The translations under genes and the position numbers were made by a program. 64,000 nt of DNA from assembly GCF_016632335.1 (NCBI RefSeq), contig NZ_JAEPBG010000001.1, positions 248,001 through 312,000 of the forward strand, given 5' to 3'. Each line of letters begins with the position of its first letter. The first letter of the stretch is position 1. This document shows, piece after piece, positions 19,276 to 28,333 of this stretch. Below the pieces are notes generated by a model that did no database searches, was not told the DNA's origin, and saw only the letters and a program-made list of their open reading frames with translations. The DNA comes from Noviherbaspirillum pedocola. Its GTDB lineage: Bacteria; Pseudomonadota; Gammaproteobacteria; Burkholderiales; Burkholderiaceae_D.

Positions 19276-20320
19276 GGGAAGCTCCTTGGAAGCTTGATCG
19301 AATCGTTTTTGAGCGAGGACGCGACGCCTCATGAATTTCCGCGTAGTGGGTGTAATACGAGTCAACCCGTAGCCACTCGGTGTCTATGGCGGAGTGATGC
19401 GATACCGGGATACGCTGCGCGGCGTGCAGCCCGTGAAAGTGGGCGATTGGGAGACCGACTTTGCTGCCAGGCGATAATTAATGCACCGCCTTGTTTGTCG
19501 AATGAGTGATGTAAGCTGTGCGGACGGCGCGCATAACAGGAAGCACGTCTAAATACATCCATGTCGCGCCGGAAGAGAAGCAGGATGCGAGAGAGGCAAG
19601 AAAGCAGGAAGCGCGCAACGTTCATGATCTTGAAAACTCCCCAATTAATGGGATTGACTTTCACGAATCATTAACTACTGTTAGTTACAGCCACAGAAAA
19701 ATTAGGTTGCACTAACAAATGCGCTGATTAGTTTTGAAGCGTTTTACGACCTCAGCAGATCTACTTACGCGGGGGAGCAGTCAAGAAATCTTCTCTAAAT
19801 TCTGGCGTGCGCCACATCCTGGATTCAACATGCATGAGCACACGTTGTGCCCTGCTGAATAAAACTACTCAGCAGCGCATAGCTGGAAGTGGTGAATTTG
19901 ATCGAAGCAGATTGAGGGCATAAAGACAGTTTGCCCGCAACACCTATGCTTACTCAGCGTTGAATTCAACAAGCTCAATCAATGTGTACAGTTTGTGCAA
20001 TCCTATTTACCGAGCTTGCGTTCGTTGGACATCTCTACTTCTTCATCTGAATCATGAATACTACCGGCGTTCCTGAATGAATTGATGGTCTTTGTGTAGG
20101 CTCTAATGTGCGATCTAAGCTGCTTCCGTTAGTTACCTGAAGCCATGAGTTGTTTCTTAACGTTCCGATTCTCTTAGCTTTAGATTTCCTTTTCTTTGGT
20201 ACTACTTTGCTTCTTGGCTTCCTTGCGATGCGTATTTGTTACGGTACCGGTACGAGAATTTGTACTCGTTAAAGTGCTACTTGGACTCATGTCCATAATT
20301 GCGATTCCTATACCATTTCA
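19276..20320. other. Long AT-rich region upstream of the sigma-factor gene
   Basis: About 1 kb without a convincing gene, clearly richer in A+T than its neighbours between about 19650 and 20320. It must contain the sigma-factor promoter. On the minus strand two open stretches broken by stops (20180-20296 and about 19997-20119) suggest either chance or a decayed gene. The AT bias fits horizontally acquired, silenced DNA. Confidence 0.5.
20180..20296 (-). CDS. Possible 38-aa Ser/Thr/Lys-rich peptide, or remnant of a secreted protein
   Basis: The ATG at 20296 opens MDMSPSSTLTSTNSRTGTVT and continues with a Lys-rich tail to TAA. AGGA is about 10 bases upstream. The composition resembles the flexible N-terminal signal of T3SS substrates. 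It is just downstream of two CesT-type chaperone genes on the same strand, a common place for an effector gene. After the stop, the frame stays open in pieces, as in a degraded gene. Weak evidence. Confidence 0.25.
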   Translation of the reverse strand: MDMSPSSTLTSTNSRTGTVTNTHRKEAKKQSSTKEKEI

Positions 20321-20821
20321 TTACGCAAGCGATATCCACCGCTGGTCCGACAGCGTGCCGCCATCAGCTTTTGAATCGTCCAAGAACCAAGTTTTCTTCC
20401 AGTGCTCACCGCGCCAAGTAATGTCGGTCATCGCTCCGAGCAGCTCCTTGCCAGTGCTCTCTGCCAGCTTTGCAGCATGGGTATAAATCACGTTGCCGCT
20501 TCCTGTATCGAGCGTGAATGCCGCATTCCCTGCCTCCGCAAGCTCGCGGTTCAGATGCAACATTCGATACAAAACGGCGGTACGTCGCTCCTGCGGCAAA
20601 CCGCCGAGATTTGCTTCGATCAAAATATAGTCCGGCCGGTTGGTCAATGAATGGATGACCGAGAAGCCTATGCCCTCGAGGCCCATTTCCATGATCAGCG
20701 TTTCATCGTTCTTCAGATCGCTGTCGCACTTAGGCACTTCCAGCTCGGTACAGATATCCACAACTAATTGCAGGAAGGCTTTCCTGTAGGAGTTCGACGC
20801 CACCTTCGTTCCACTGTTCAT
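20321..20821 (-). CDS. CesT/Tir-type class I T3SS chaperone, second of a pair
   Basis: 166 aa with the CesT pattern: an N-terminal helix (RKAFLQLVVDICTELEVP), strand pairs (GIGFSVIHSLTNRPDYILIEANLGGLP) and a helical AVLYRMLHLNRELAEAGNAAFTLD segment. These homodimeric or heterodimeric cytosolic proteins bind the N-terminus of a secreted substrate. It is 12 bases after a paralogue and ends the long sctC operon. Confidence 0.75.
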   Translation of the reverse strand: MNSGTKVASNSYRKAFLQLVVDICTELEVPKCDSDLKNDETLIMEMGLEGIGFSVIHSLTNRPDYILIEANLGGLPQERRTAVLYRMLHLNRELAEAGNAAFTLDTGSGNVIYTHAAKLAESTGKELLGAMTDITWRGEHWKKTWFLDDSKADGGTLSDQRWISLA

Positions 20822-20833
20822 CCGAATGAACCC

Positions 20834-21316
20834 TCATGCCAGTGTTGAATGGAGACCGGAAGCCGCAGAAGTCGACATTCGCGGCACTATCGAAGCCAAC
20901 TCGCTTTGCCACTCCTTGGAGCGGGCGGCCGCGGTACGCATGCTGGCAAGCAGCTCTGAGCCGTGAGCGCCTTCCAGAGGGACGGCGTAGCAATACAAAA
21001 TGCTGTTGGACTTCACGTTGGCTGCATAGCGATCACCGAAGCTGCGTGCCATCCCCAGGTTTTCTGAGAGCAGGCGCATTAGTACGTCCGGTGCAATATC
21101 TTCCGTAAGCTCGCCATAATTAACCTCGACCAGGCAGTGGTCAGCATGCTGTTTCGGATGATGCAACACCTCGAAGGTGATGCCTTCTAACTCAAGATCC
21201 ATGACCAGCGGCGTATCCGGATCGTGGGTCATCGGCGGTGGTTCGAAGCCAAGGTCGCGGAATACCTCTTCCACGACTTCGATAAATTTGCGTCGCCAGT
21301 GATAGGACTGCGTCAC
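20834..21316 (-). CDS. CesT/Tir-type class I T3SS chaperone, first of a pair
   Basis: 160 aa, paralogous to its downstream neighbour: helix WRRKFIEVVEEVFRDLGFEPPP, then ELEGITFEVLHHPKQHADHCLVEVNYGEL, then VLMRLLSENLGMARSFGDRYAAN. The two may form a heterodimer. The protein encoded immediately upstream (21418-22710) is the natural client candidate. Confidence 0.75.
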   Translation of the reverse strand: MTQSYHWRRKFIEVVEEVFRDLGFEPPPMTHDPDTPLVMDLELEGITFEVLHHPKQHADHCLVEVNYGELTEDIAPDVLMRLLSENLGMARSFGDRYAANVKSNSILYCYAVPLEGAHGSELLASMRTAAARSKEWQSELASIVPRMSTSAASGLHSTLA

Positions 21317-21417
21317 GGTATATTCCTCGCTGGATGTAGTTTTGGCATAGGTTGGTAACGACAGTGGTCATAAGTGCCATGTCAACGGAAACGGTTCCCG
21401 CAGCCGCACTGAAGGTC

Positions 21418-22710
21418 TTAAGCCTTCTGCAGGATGGTCAGCGGCATTGTCTCGGCACGCCGCTCCAATTCGTGGGCTTCATCACGCGAGCGTCTCGCGC
21501 TGATATAGGCGCCGATATCTTCGGCATGCCGTATCGCCGCAAGCATATTCTTGCGCTCGTCTTCCAGCCATGTCCCCAGAACCATACGCAAACGGGGTGA
21601 ACGGACACTTTTTCCTTTTGCATCAAGCTCTTGCAACTGGCGGAATATCTGATCAGCATAGAGCGATATCGATGAATCGCCCTGTTCGGCAAGCCGCCTC
21701 ATTGCGGCTGACGGTTTTGATGTCTGCATATCGGCGAGTCGCGCAACAAGCTTGCTCACATTGGCATCGCTGTTCACGGGACTTGCCATAGATTTCAATA
21801 TTTCGAGATAGGCGTACAAGGTCTTTCTATCGTTTGCGGATTCTGCTTCCGTTCCGGTTTCCGGGTGCAACCTGTCAAAACCGCCCATGTCGGAGGCGGT
21901 GCGCTGGTGCGGACCATCAATCAACTGCCGACTGTCGTTCAATGCCCGCATCAAGCCAATACGCTCGGATGTATCGCAACTCATACTATCGACGAATGCG
22001 GAAAGGAAATGGCATGCACCAGCGATTCTTCTCGCATCAGTCGGGTCGATCGCGCTACTACCGATGCTCTTGGCTAGTGGTTGGAGACTTCTTAGCATCC
22101 CAAGCATTTTTTCGGGACTTACCAAGCCTCCCGCTACATCTAGCTGAAGGTCATCAAGCATGCGGTCCCACCCATCGGCTAAGGAGGCAAAGCGCTCTAC
22201 CGAAGGTATCCCTGCAGCGTGAGGCACAGCTTGCGATGGCGCCGCTTGCTCTTTGGAGCTGGCGTCGTTCGTCGACGTGGCAGGGAGCATTGGTGCACGG
22301 CGGGTAGCATCGCTCGGAACGCTAATCGTCGCTGGACGGCTTAATGGGGCATACGTCCTCTCACGCAAAGCTGCACTCTGCTTTTCGGATGCAGGCGGCG
22401 TAGCACGAACATCGCCCTTCGTCACCGGCGTCTGCCGTGGGAGCAATGATGCGCCGTACCGCACTGCATCTTCCTGCTCCTCGTCAGCCTCATTACGCAG
22501 CAGCGCAAGCAACAGACCCTGGGAAGTCTCCACACTTTCATGCAATGGCGATGCCAGTTCCTGCTTGCGCAGCTCCAGATAGCTTTCCATGGTCTGGCGA
22601 TCCGCCTTCTTCCGCATGCGCAATTCTCGTTCCCGGCGACGTTGCTCGTCGGCTTCCACGTCGTCGTTGCGTGAAGATGTGGGGGTGTAAGAGGAAATCA
22701 AAGTGGACAT
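21418..22710 (-). CDS. Unrecognised T3SS-island protein, candidate secreted substrate
   Basis: 430 aa, no signal peptide or membrane helix. The N-terminus is Ser/Thr-rich (MSTLISSYTPTSSRND), then a strongly charged helix (EQRRRERELRMRKKADRQTMESYLELRKQEL), a Pro/Ala/Ser-rich linker to about residue 165, and a helical C-terminal domain. It is followed by two CesT-type chaperone genes. The layout (disordered N-terminus, chaperone genes adjacent) suits a T3SS substrate. It is not the gatekeeper, which is encoded at 40.9 kb. Function unknown. Confidence 0.6.
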   Translation of the reverse strand: MSTLISSYTPTSSRNDDVEADEQRRRERELRMRKKADRQTMESYLELRKQELASPLHESVETSQGLLLALLRNEADEEQEDAVRYGASLLPRQTPVTKGDVRATPPASEKQSAALRERTYAPLSRPATISVPSDATRRAPMLPATSTNDASSKEQAAPSQAVPHAAGIPSVERFASLADGWDRMLDDLQLDVAGGLVSPEKMLGMLRSLQPLAKSIGSSAIDPTDARRIAGACHFLSAFVDSMSCDTSERIGLMRALNDSRQLIDGPHQRTASDMGGFDRLHPETGTEAESANDRKTLYAYLEILKSMASPVNSDANVSKLVARLADMQTSKPSAAMRRLAEQGDSSISLYADQIFRQLQELDAKGKSVRSPRLRMVLGTWLEDERKNMLAAIRHAEDIGAYISARRSRDEAHELERRAETMPLTILQKA

Positions 22711-22731
22711 GTTGTTCTCCGCTTTGCGTCG

Positions 22732-24930
22732 TTAAGCTCTTGCAGCATCATTTTGCTGCGCGTGCTCGTGACAACCGCTATGAGCACGACCTACGACAGC
22801 TATGCGATCGGGAAATTTGAGTGGAAGCTTTTCATCGCGGTAGTACGCAATAAGATCGGCTTCTGGATCGAGGACGGGCGCACCAGCACCCTGCAGGAAC
22901 AGGAAGATGCGATCGTGGTCGGGTGGAAGAGCTCGTATCGGCAGGCGAGTAAAGCCGCTGCGCTCGAGCGAGCGTAGCGAGCGCGCATTGTCGGCATAGG
23001 CAGAGGTATAGATATGCGTCATGCCCTGGCGTATACCAAGCTCGCAAGTCAGTCGTGCAATCTCTGCGGCAAATCCGAGCCCCTGATAATCAGCGCCGAT
23101 CCAGAAACAGAAATAAGCAATCGTGCCGGATACCGCCATGCATGCATAACCAAGGAAACCGTGATCGACATGCATGACCGCATAGGCACGTCGACCTGAA
23201 TCGGTGCTATGGCCGTTTACCCATTCGCGCGTCGCGTCCAGTGTCGTAAGTGCGGGCAACCCGGTCATGATCGCGATCTGCGGGTCGCGATACTGCTGAT
23301 GCAGCGCCTCCGCGTGAAGCATATCCAGAGGCTCCAGGCAAATCACAGGCATGCGCGAGCTGGGAACAGTCTGCAACCAACCGCCATGCAAGCGCTGCAA
23401 TTTGTCTTCGATTTTTTCAGCGACTTCCGTCACAGTTGCATGCTTTTCTGGCATCGAAAGCGCGCGATGGATCCACTTTCTTGCTTCAACCAGGCGACCG
23501 GTACGAAACTCGCACCAAGCCAAATGAGCGAAATCCAGCGCGTCATTACCGTGTATCTGCAGGCCACGCTGCAGCACCGATCGCGCGTAGCCCCAGGAAC
23601 CCGCACGCATAAGCGCCGGCGCCAGCATGCGATGCAGTGGCCTGGTACCGGGTAAGGGAAGATGACGCTGCCATATCTGCTGCAAGGCTTCGCGCCATGG
23701 CGCGCGGTCGACCGTTGTATCAGGCTTCAGTATTTCCATGATGGCGCCGGTGCACTCAACGAAGACTTCCGGATCGAAATCCGTACTACGCAGCAGGGCA
23801 AGGATCGACTCGCTTGGGGGGCGCGACCAACCTGTAGCTGTGCGCGCCAACTTGAGCAATGCGGCGGCGTCGCCGCAGTTCTTGTTCGAAAGCGATGCTT
23901 GTACTGGATCGAGTATGCGGTGTGGCCGTGGCAATGTGCCCACTACCGCCTGAATCACCTTCCCCGGCGCCGCCTCAGACTGCCATGCTGCCGCGCCAAG
24001 ACGCTCAAAGTACTTCGCGAGCAAATAGAAATTGACGGGCATGGCTTCGCCCTTTCTATGCCGTTCGACCAGGCTTGGGAACGTTTGCAGGCGCATTTGT
24101 TGTTCTGTGAAAGTACCATCCGCAGAAGCCAACATCAGATAGCCGCGTTTGCTCAGGCCCGTGACGCGCGTAGCCATTTCTATTGCACCAATCGGCAGCG
24201 GCAGCGGCACACTGTTGAAACGGAGCAGACATTCGCGCAACAGCGGGGACAAGCCTGCGGGCAAACCTTGTTCCCTTGCTGGAAACCACAGCTTTGCCTC
24301 CTCCTCATCGCTCTGCTTATTGGCAAGCGCACCGATATCCGCCTCCAGCAACGCGCCATAGTGAACGGCGAGCAAGCGCTGATCGAGCCGTGCCCAGACG
24401 TCATTGGCCAATACAACCACTGGGTTGGTAGCCTCCCACGCAAAGCGCTTGCGCGGAGTCAGCAGACATGGCTCGCCACGGTCAGGGTCCCACAATACCG
24501 GCACAAGCGACTCATTCGCGATCCATAACTGGAATTCTTTCTGCGCCCGAATTGCGTTCAGCGTGTCCCTGTTCGGCGCAACAACGAGATAGCGCAAGCG
24601 CTGCGCAAGCTCGGGGAATACCTGCAATCTTCGATGCAAAGCATTCATTAGAAGCCAGGCTGTTTCACCGCATCCAGGCCAAAGGTCGAAGATGTCCAGC
24701 GTTTGTGACCGATCGATCATGCTGCTTGCATCAGCACTGCGCCAGAAATTGACAATCGCATCAGCCCATGCCGCTGCCGTAAGCGGAGCGAGTCTTGAAC
24801 GCTTTAAGGACGATTCATTTCCGCCGGAAACTTGTCCTTTGGTTCTGGAGTTCGCCTTGGCATCTGCGATCACATACGCGGGAGCCGGGCGGCTTGGTGG
24901 AGGGAGCGGCTGGCAAGTTCGCATTGTCAT
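22732..24930 (-). CDS. Methyltransferase-like / TPR / GNAT acetyltransferase fusion protein
   Basis: 732 aa with three parts. About residues 75-330 resemble a SAM-dependent methyltransferase of the MidA kind: an LDIFDLWPGCGETAWLLMNAL glycine-loop position, LRYLVVAPN, and VVVLANDVWARL. About 400-520 are helical TPR-like repeats (SWGYARSVLQRGLQIHGND, LAWCEFRTGRLVEARKWI). About 530-690 form a GNAT acetyltransferase with the acetyl-CoA loop GADYQGLGFAAEI and NARSLRSLERSGF. The start overlaps the sctC stop (ATGA), so it is translated with the secretin. There is no signal peptide. I know of no standard T3SS component with this make-up. The methyltransferase call is the least certain part. Confidence 0.7.
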   Translation of the reverse strand: MTMRTCQPLPPPSRPAPAYVIADAKANSRTKGQVSGGNESSLKRSRLAPLTAAAWADAIVNFWRSADASSMIDRSQTLDIFDLWPGCGETAWLLMNALHRRLQVFPELAQRLRYLVVAPNRDTLNAIRAQKEFQLWIANESLVPVLWDPDRGEPCLLTPRKRFAWEATNPVVVLANDVWARLDQRLLAVHYGALLEADIGALANKQSDEEEAKLWFPAREQGLPAGLSPLLRECLLRFNSVPLPLPIGAIEMATRVTGLSKRGYLMLASADGTFTEQQMRLQTFPSLVERHRKGEAMPVNFYLLAKYFERLGAAAWQSEAAPGKVIQAVVGTLPRPHRILDPVQASLSNKNCGDAAALLKLARTATGWSRPPSESILALLRSTDFDPEVFVECTGAIMEILKPDTTVDRAPWREALQQIWQRHLPLPGTRPLHRMLAPALMRAGSWGYARSVLQRGLQIHGNDALDFAHLAWCEFRTGRLVEARKWIHRALSMPEKHATVTEVAEKIEDKLQRLHGGWLQTVPSSRMPVICLEPLDMLHAEALHQQYRDPQIAIMTGLPALTTLDATREWVNGHSTDSGRRAYAVMHVDHGFLGYACMAVSGTIAYFCFWIGADYQGLGFAAEIARLTCELGIRQGMTHIYTSAYADNARSLRSLERSGFTRLPIRALPPDHDRIFLFLQGAGAPVLDPEADLIAYYRDEKLPLKFPDRIAVVGRAHSGCHEHAQQNDAARA

Positions 24931-26867
24931 TTGATATTAGTCTTAGTCTTCCATACGGAACGCAACTGGTCTTCCATGCGCAGGGCGGACGATGGATCGC
25001 TTGCCCTATCTGAAGTGCCTGGGGCTGTCTGAGCGATTTTGGGGGTCTGAGTACTTTTCGCTGTCTGCTCTGTCTGGTCTGTCTGGTTCGACAGATTCGA
25101 AGAGTTGGTGACATTAGTGCCCACATTGTTCTTGACGACAGGCCGCTGCGCCGGCACAAACATCGTCTGCCCGCTGTTCGCAGGCACGGAGCTATCCACT
25201 TTCGGCAGCGGGACCTCATCGGGCATCGAAGCGCCAATATTTGTATTGCGTTGGACTACCCGCGGCGTCAGGAGAAATAATCTTTCAGTACGCGAAACGG
25301 TATTCGAGGAAGTGCTGAACAATCCACCGATCAGAGGAAGACTGCCAAGTACCGGGATTGCATTGCGCTGGCGCACGTTCTGCTCGGAGTTGAAACCACC
25401 AATCAGCAAACTCTCGCGCTCGCCCATGATTGCTTGGGTACCAATCGTGCTGCGCTTCGCACGTGGCAACCCACCCTGGCTGGAATCCTGGAACGAGCCG
25501 TCTTCGATATCCACTACTAGTTGTATCGATTGGCGCACGCCTTCCACTACGATGTGTGGCGTGACACGCAACGTAACTCCGACGGTAACGGGCACTACGT
25601 TGGCAACTCGCTCGCCTATCGATTGCACATACATCGTGTCCGATAGATCGATCAGCGCACCAAGATTGTCAACCGTGAGAATCGATGGCCGCGAAACGAC
25701 ACGAGCATCGCCGTCTCGCTCCATTGCATTGATACGCGCAAGCAGATAGCTTCCGGCGTTGGCGACCACGGTAGCTGCGTTTGCACTGCCAAGCGCCAGC
25801 ACTGCCGATGGATTTTCCGAGGCCGCGGCGGGATTACCAAATTTCAGAGACAGCTTGCCCGAACTTGCAGCCCAGTCGACGCCAAGCTGCGACAGCTTGT
25901 CGACGCTTACATCGATGATCATTGCCTCGATCTCGACTAACTGCGACGGCACATCGAGCATGCTGATCAGCTGCCGGTAAATCTGCATGTTTTCCGGCTT
26001 GTCTTTGATAATTACCGCATTCAGACGCGAATCGGCCTGAATGACGGATCTGCCTCCGCCCCCGACCTGCGAAGGCGGCACAGTGACCGATGGTCCATCC
26101 GGCTTAGGCGCAGGTGACTGCGCCTCCGGGTCAAGCGGCGTCATCGGCGCGATTGGCGTACGCAGCGGCGCTGCAATATCCGAAAGCAAAATGTGCGTGC
26201 CACCCCTGGTGCTATCGCCAGAGATGAGATCGCGCAAAATGGACGCGACCCCAGCTGTAATGATTTGCTTGTCGCGATAAAAAATGGTCCGGTCATCCAC
26301 TGACGCATACCGCAATCGGAAGACCGCAAGTTCCTGACCTGGCGGCATCGGCGGTAATTCAGCCACAGCACGTTGCACCAGATCGACATAGGCTGGGGGG
26401 CCGGAAACCAGCACAATGCCACGTTCCGGGACTTCGCCCCATCCGAACTTGTTTTCCAGGACACCGAGCTCGCTCAGCGCTTTTTTTAAACCGGACGCGG
26501 AGATGCCTGGAGGCGTAACCGCGCGTGTACTGCGTTCGCTGCTGCGGCTTACATAGAGCACTCCGTTTTGCGCGAACCAGGCAAGCCCATGCGCGGCACC
26601 GAGCTGGTTGATGAATTCGGTCGGACTGGCCGTGGTGATCTTCCCGCTCACCACGGCATTCGACGTGGCTACCGCCAAGGAAAGTTGCGTCTCCAACCCA
26701 AAACTGCGCGCGAAACGGCGCAATACTTCCGGCAGGGGCTGGTTGTCAGCAATGTAGGTAAAGCTCGCTTCCGGCCAAGGTGTTGCAGCGCGCGCGGTGC
26801 TCCACGTCAGCATCAGGGCAAGTAATACGCTATGCAAGAAAAGAATTTTGAGTCGGATTATTGACAT
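24927..26867 (-). CDS. sctC: T3SS outer-membrane secretin SctC
   Basis: 646 aa. Signal peptide about 1-27 (cleavage near ARA-ATPW), N0/N1-type domains (ADNQPLPEVLRRFARSFGL; GVLYVSRSSERS), an N3 domain with a Gly/Pro-rich insert, and the C-terminal secretin barrel with the conserved IPVLGSLPLIGGLFS signature. The C-terminal about 90 residues are Asn/Thr/Gln-rich and may bind a pilotin. It forms the outer ring of the basal body. Downstream genes overlap it, making it the head of the 26.9-20.3 kb gene series. Confidence 0.95.
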   Translation of the reverse strand: MSIIRLKILFLHSVLLALMLTWSTARAATPWPEASFTYIADNQPLPEVLRRFARSFGLETQLSLAVATSNAVVSGKITTASPTEFINQLGAAHGLAWFAQNGVLYVSRSSERSTRAVTPPGISASGLKKALSELGVLENKFGWGEVPERGIVLVSGPPAYVDLVQRAVAELPPMPPGQELAVFRLRYASVDDRTIFYRDKQIITAGVASILRDLISGDSTRGGTHILLSDIAAPLRTPIAPMTPLDPEAQSPAPKPDGPSVTVPPSQVGGGGRSVIQADSRLNAVIIKDKPENMQIYRQLISMLDVPSQLVEIEAMIIDVSVDKLSQLGVDWAASSGKLSLKFGNPAAASENPSAVLALGSANAATVVANAGSYLLARINAMERDGDARVVSRPSILTVDNLGALIDLSDTMYVQSIGERVANVVPVTVGVTLRVTPHIVVEGVRQSIQLVVDIEDGSFQDSSQGGLPRAKRSTIGTQAIMGERESLLIGGFNSEQNVRQRNAIPVLGSLPLIGGLFSTSSNTVSRTERLFLLTPRVVQRNTNIGASMPDEVPLPKVDSSVPANSGQTMFVPAQRPVVKNNVGTNVTNSSNLSNQTDQTEQTAKSTQTPKIAQTAPGTSDRASDPSSALRMEDQLRSVWKTKTNIK

Positions 26868-26876
26868 ACGGTTCGC

Positions 26877-27278
26877 CTACAACACTCCAATCAGGCTGCG
26901 CCAAAAACCGAGCGCATTGACATGACACTCGAGGACGGCCTCAAAAGCGTTCCCATCCGCCTGACTTGCAATCTGTCGCTGCTGCACCAGCGTATTGCCA
27001 TTGCTGGACAATGCGATTGTCTCCGGACGTTCCAACACTGCCCTACCCAGCGCTTCCAATAAGCGCAGCGTTAGCGCCGTACGTTCGCGCTCCAGCATAG
27101 GCATTTCTCCAAGCCGAGATTCCAGCAACAATGCTCCACCCGGCAATGGGCGACATTGCACCCGGAATCGACGGTCAATGATCAACACCACCGTACCGTC
27201 TCTCTCGCAACGCGGGCTCCCGGACTGGCGTTTGAGCAGGTATGCGGTCAGGCCCGGATGCACCAGCTTCACGACCAT
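26877..27278 (-). CDS. CesT/SycE-like class I T3SS chaperone
   Basis: 133 aa with the class I chaperone pattern: DGTVVLIIDRRFRVQCRPLPGGALLLESRLGEMP, a helix ALTLRLLEALGRAVLERPETI, an LVQQRQI strand and a C-terminal helix ending NALGFWRSLIGVL. Its start overlaps the sctU end by 10 bases and it precedes sctC by 9, so it is co-expressed with the machine. It could be a general effector chaperone (HpaB-like role). The client is unknown. Confidence 0.7.
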   Translation of the reverse strand: MVVKLVHPGLTAYLLKRQSGSPRCERDGTVVLIIDRRFRVQCRPLPGGALLLESRLGEMPMLERERTALTLRLLEALGRAVLERPETIALSSNGNTLVQQRQIASQADGNAFEAVLECHVNALGFWRSLIGVL

Positions 27279-28327
27279 TCCCCATGTTCCTGCGCCAGGC
27301 GCCGCAATGCGAGCAGCACTTCGGCTACCGGCTCAACAAGTTCGGATGGGATGTACTGCCCGACCATCGCCTCCGCCATCAAGCCACGCGCAAGAGGCAC
27401 GTTTTGCATGACGGGGATCCCGGCATCTCGGGCCACCTTCACAATCGCATGCGCAACCGCCCCGCTGCCCTTGTTGAGAACAATGGGTAGAGGTGTTTCG
27501 CCGTCCTTGTAGTACAAAGAGACGGCCAAATGGGTGGGATTGGTGACGACCACTGAAGCCTTTTTGGTCTTCTGCACGCCTTCTCCCATGGCGATCTCAC
27601 GACCGACCTGCTTGCGATGCCCTTTCATATGCGGGTCGCCTTCGAGTTCCTTGTATTCCTTTTTGACTTCGTCTAGAGACATTCGCAGTCCCTTCCGGTA
27701 CTCGTAACGCTGGTACACCAAGTCCGCCAATGCAATCACACCGAAGAGCAGGAAGGTGAATATCACCAGCTTTTCCATGATTGCCCCGAGCGCGACTCCT
27801 GCGGCGACGATGCCTGCGGGCGGCACATGGACTAGCAGGTCCAGGGAATTGCGCAACACCATATATACGACTGCCGATAAAGCGATGACCTTCAAGTTTG
27901 ACTTGATGAACTCAATGATGTTTTTCATCGCGAACATCTGCTTCAGGTTGCTCACCGGGTTCAGTTTTTCTCCCTTGGGCATGATTGGCTTGAAACTGAA
28001 TACCAGGCCGGTTTGCACCGCCTCCGCGAAGATGCCAATGAGAAGTACCAGAATCAGATAGGGCAACAGCAGCAGCAATGCATCCGTGACCATGGACGTA
28101 AGCGCTTGGCCATAAGCATTGCGAAATTCCACGCCATGCAAATAGGAAGGCATCACAATGATCTGCGCCATATGACGAATCAGGCGTGAGGAGTCAGCAA
28201 TCGTGTACACGAATAGCGACCCCAAAAGCAGCGTTTGCGTGAAGTCCTTACTTTTGGGAACCTGCCCTTCTTCACGAGCTTTACGAAGCTTGTGCGGTGT
28301 CGGTTCCTCGGTCTTTTCTTCGCTCAT
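27269..28327 (-). CDS. sctU: T3SS export switch protein SctU
   Basis: 352 aa. Starts with the family MSEEKTEEPTPHKLRKAREEG segment, has four transmembrane helices (about 33-210), and a cytoplasmic autoprotease domain with the cleavage motif NPTH at residues 263-266, the same numbering as YscU. Self-cleavage switches substrate class from needle to translocators/effectors with SctP. Confidence 0.97.
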   Translation of the reverse strand: MSEEKTEEPTPHKLRKAREEGQVPKSKDFTQTLLLGSLFVYTIADSSRLIRHMAQIIVMPSYLHGVEFRNAYGQALTSMVTDALLLLLPYLILVLLIGIFAEAVQTGLVFSFKPIMPKGEKLNPVSNLKQMFAMKNIIEFIKSNLKVIALSAVVYMVLRNSLDLLVHVPPAGIVAAGVALGAIMEKLVIFTFLLFGVIALADLVYQRYEYRKGLRMSLDEVKKEYKELEGDPHMKGHRKQVGREIAMGEGVQKTKKASVVVTNPTHLAVSLYYKDGETPLPIVLNKGSGAVAHAIVKVARDAGIPVMQNVPLARGLMAEAMVGQYIPSELVEPVAEVLLALRRLAQEHGEWS

Positions 28328-28333
28328 ACCGTT

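Noticed and set aside
19362-19664. 100-codon minus-strand frame upstream of the sigma factor (starts MKVNPINWG)
   Set aside because: Hydrophobic start but Arg/His-rich remainder, no convincing ribosome site and overlap with the sigma gene's leader. More likely untranslated control DNA.
21418-22710. 430-aa protein as the SctW gatekeeper
   Set aside because: Paired chaperones suggested it, but it lacks YopN/HrpJ and TyeA patterns, which are plain in the protein at 40896-42467.
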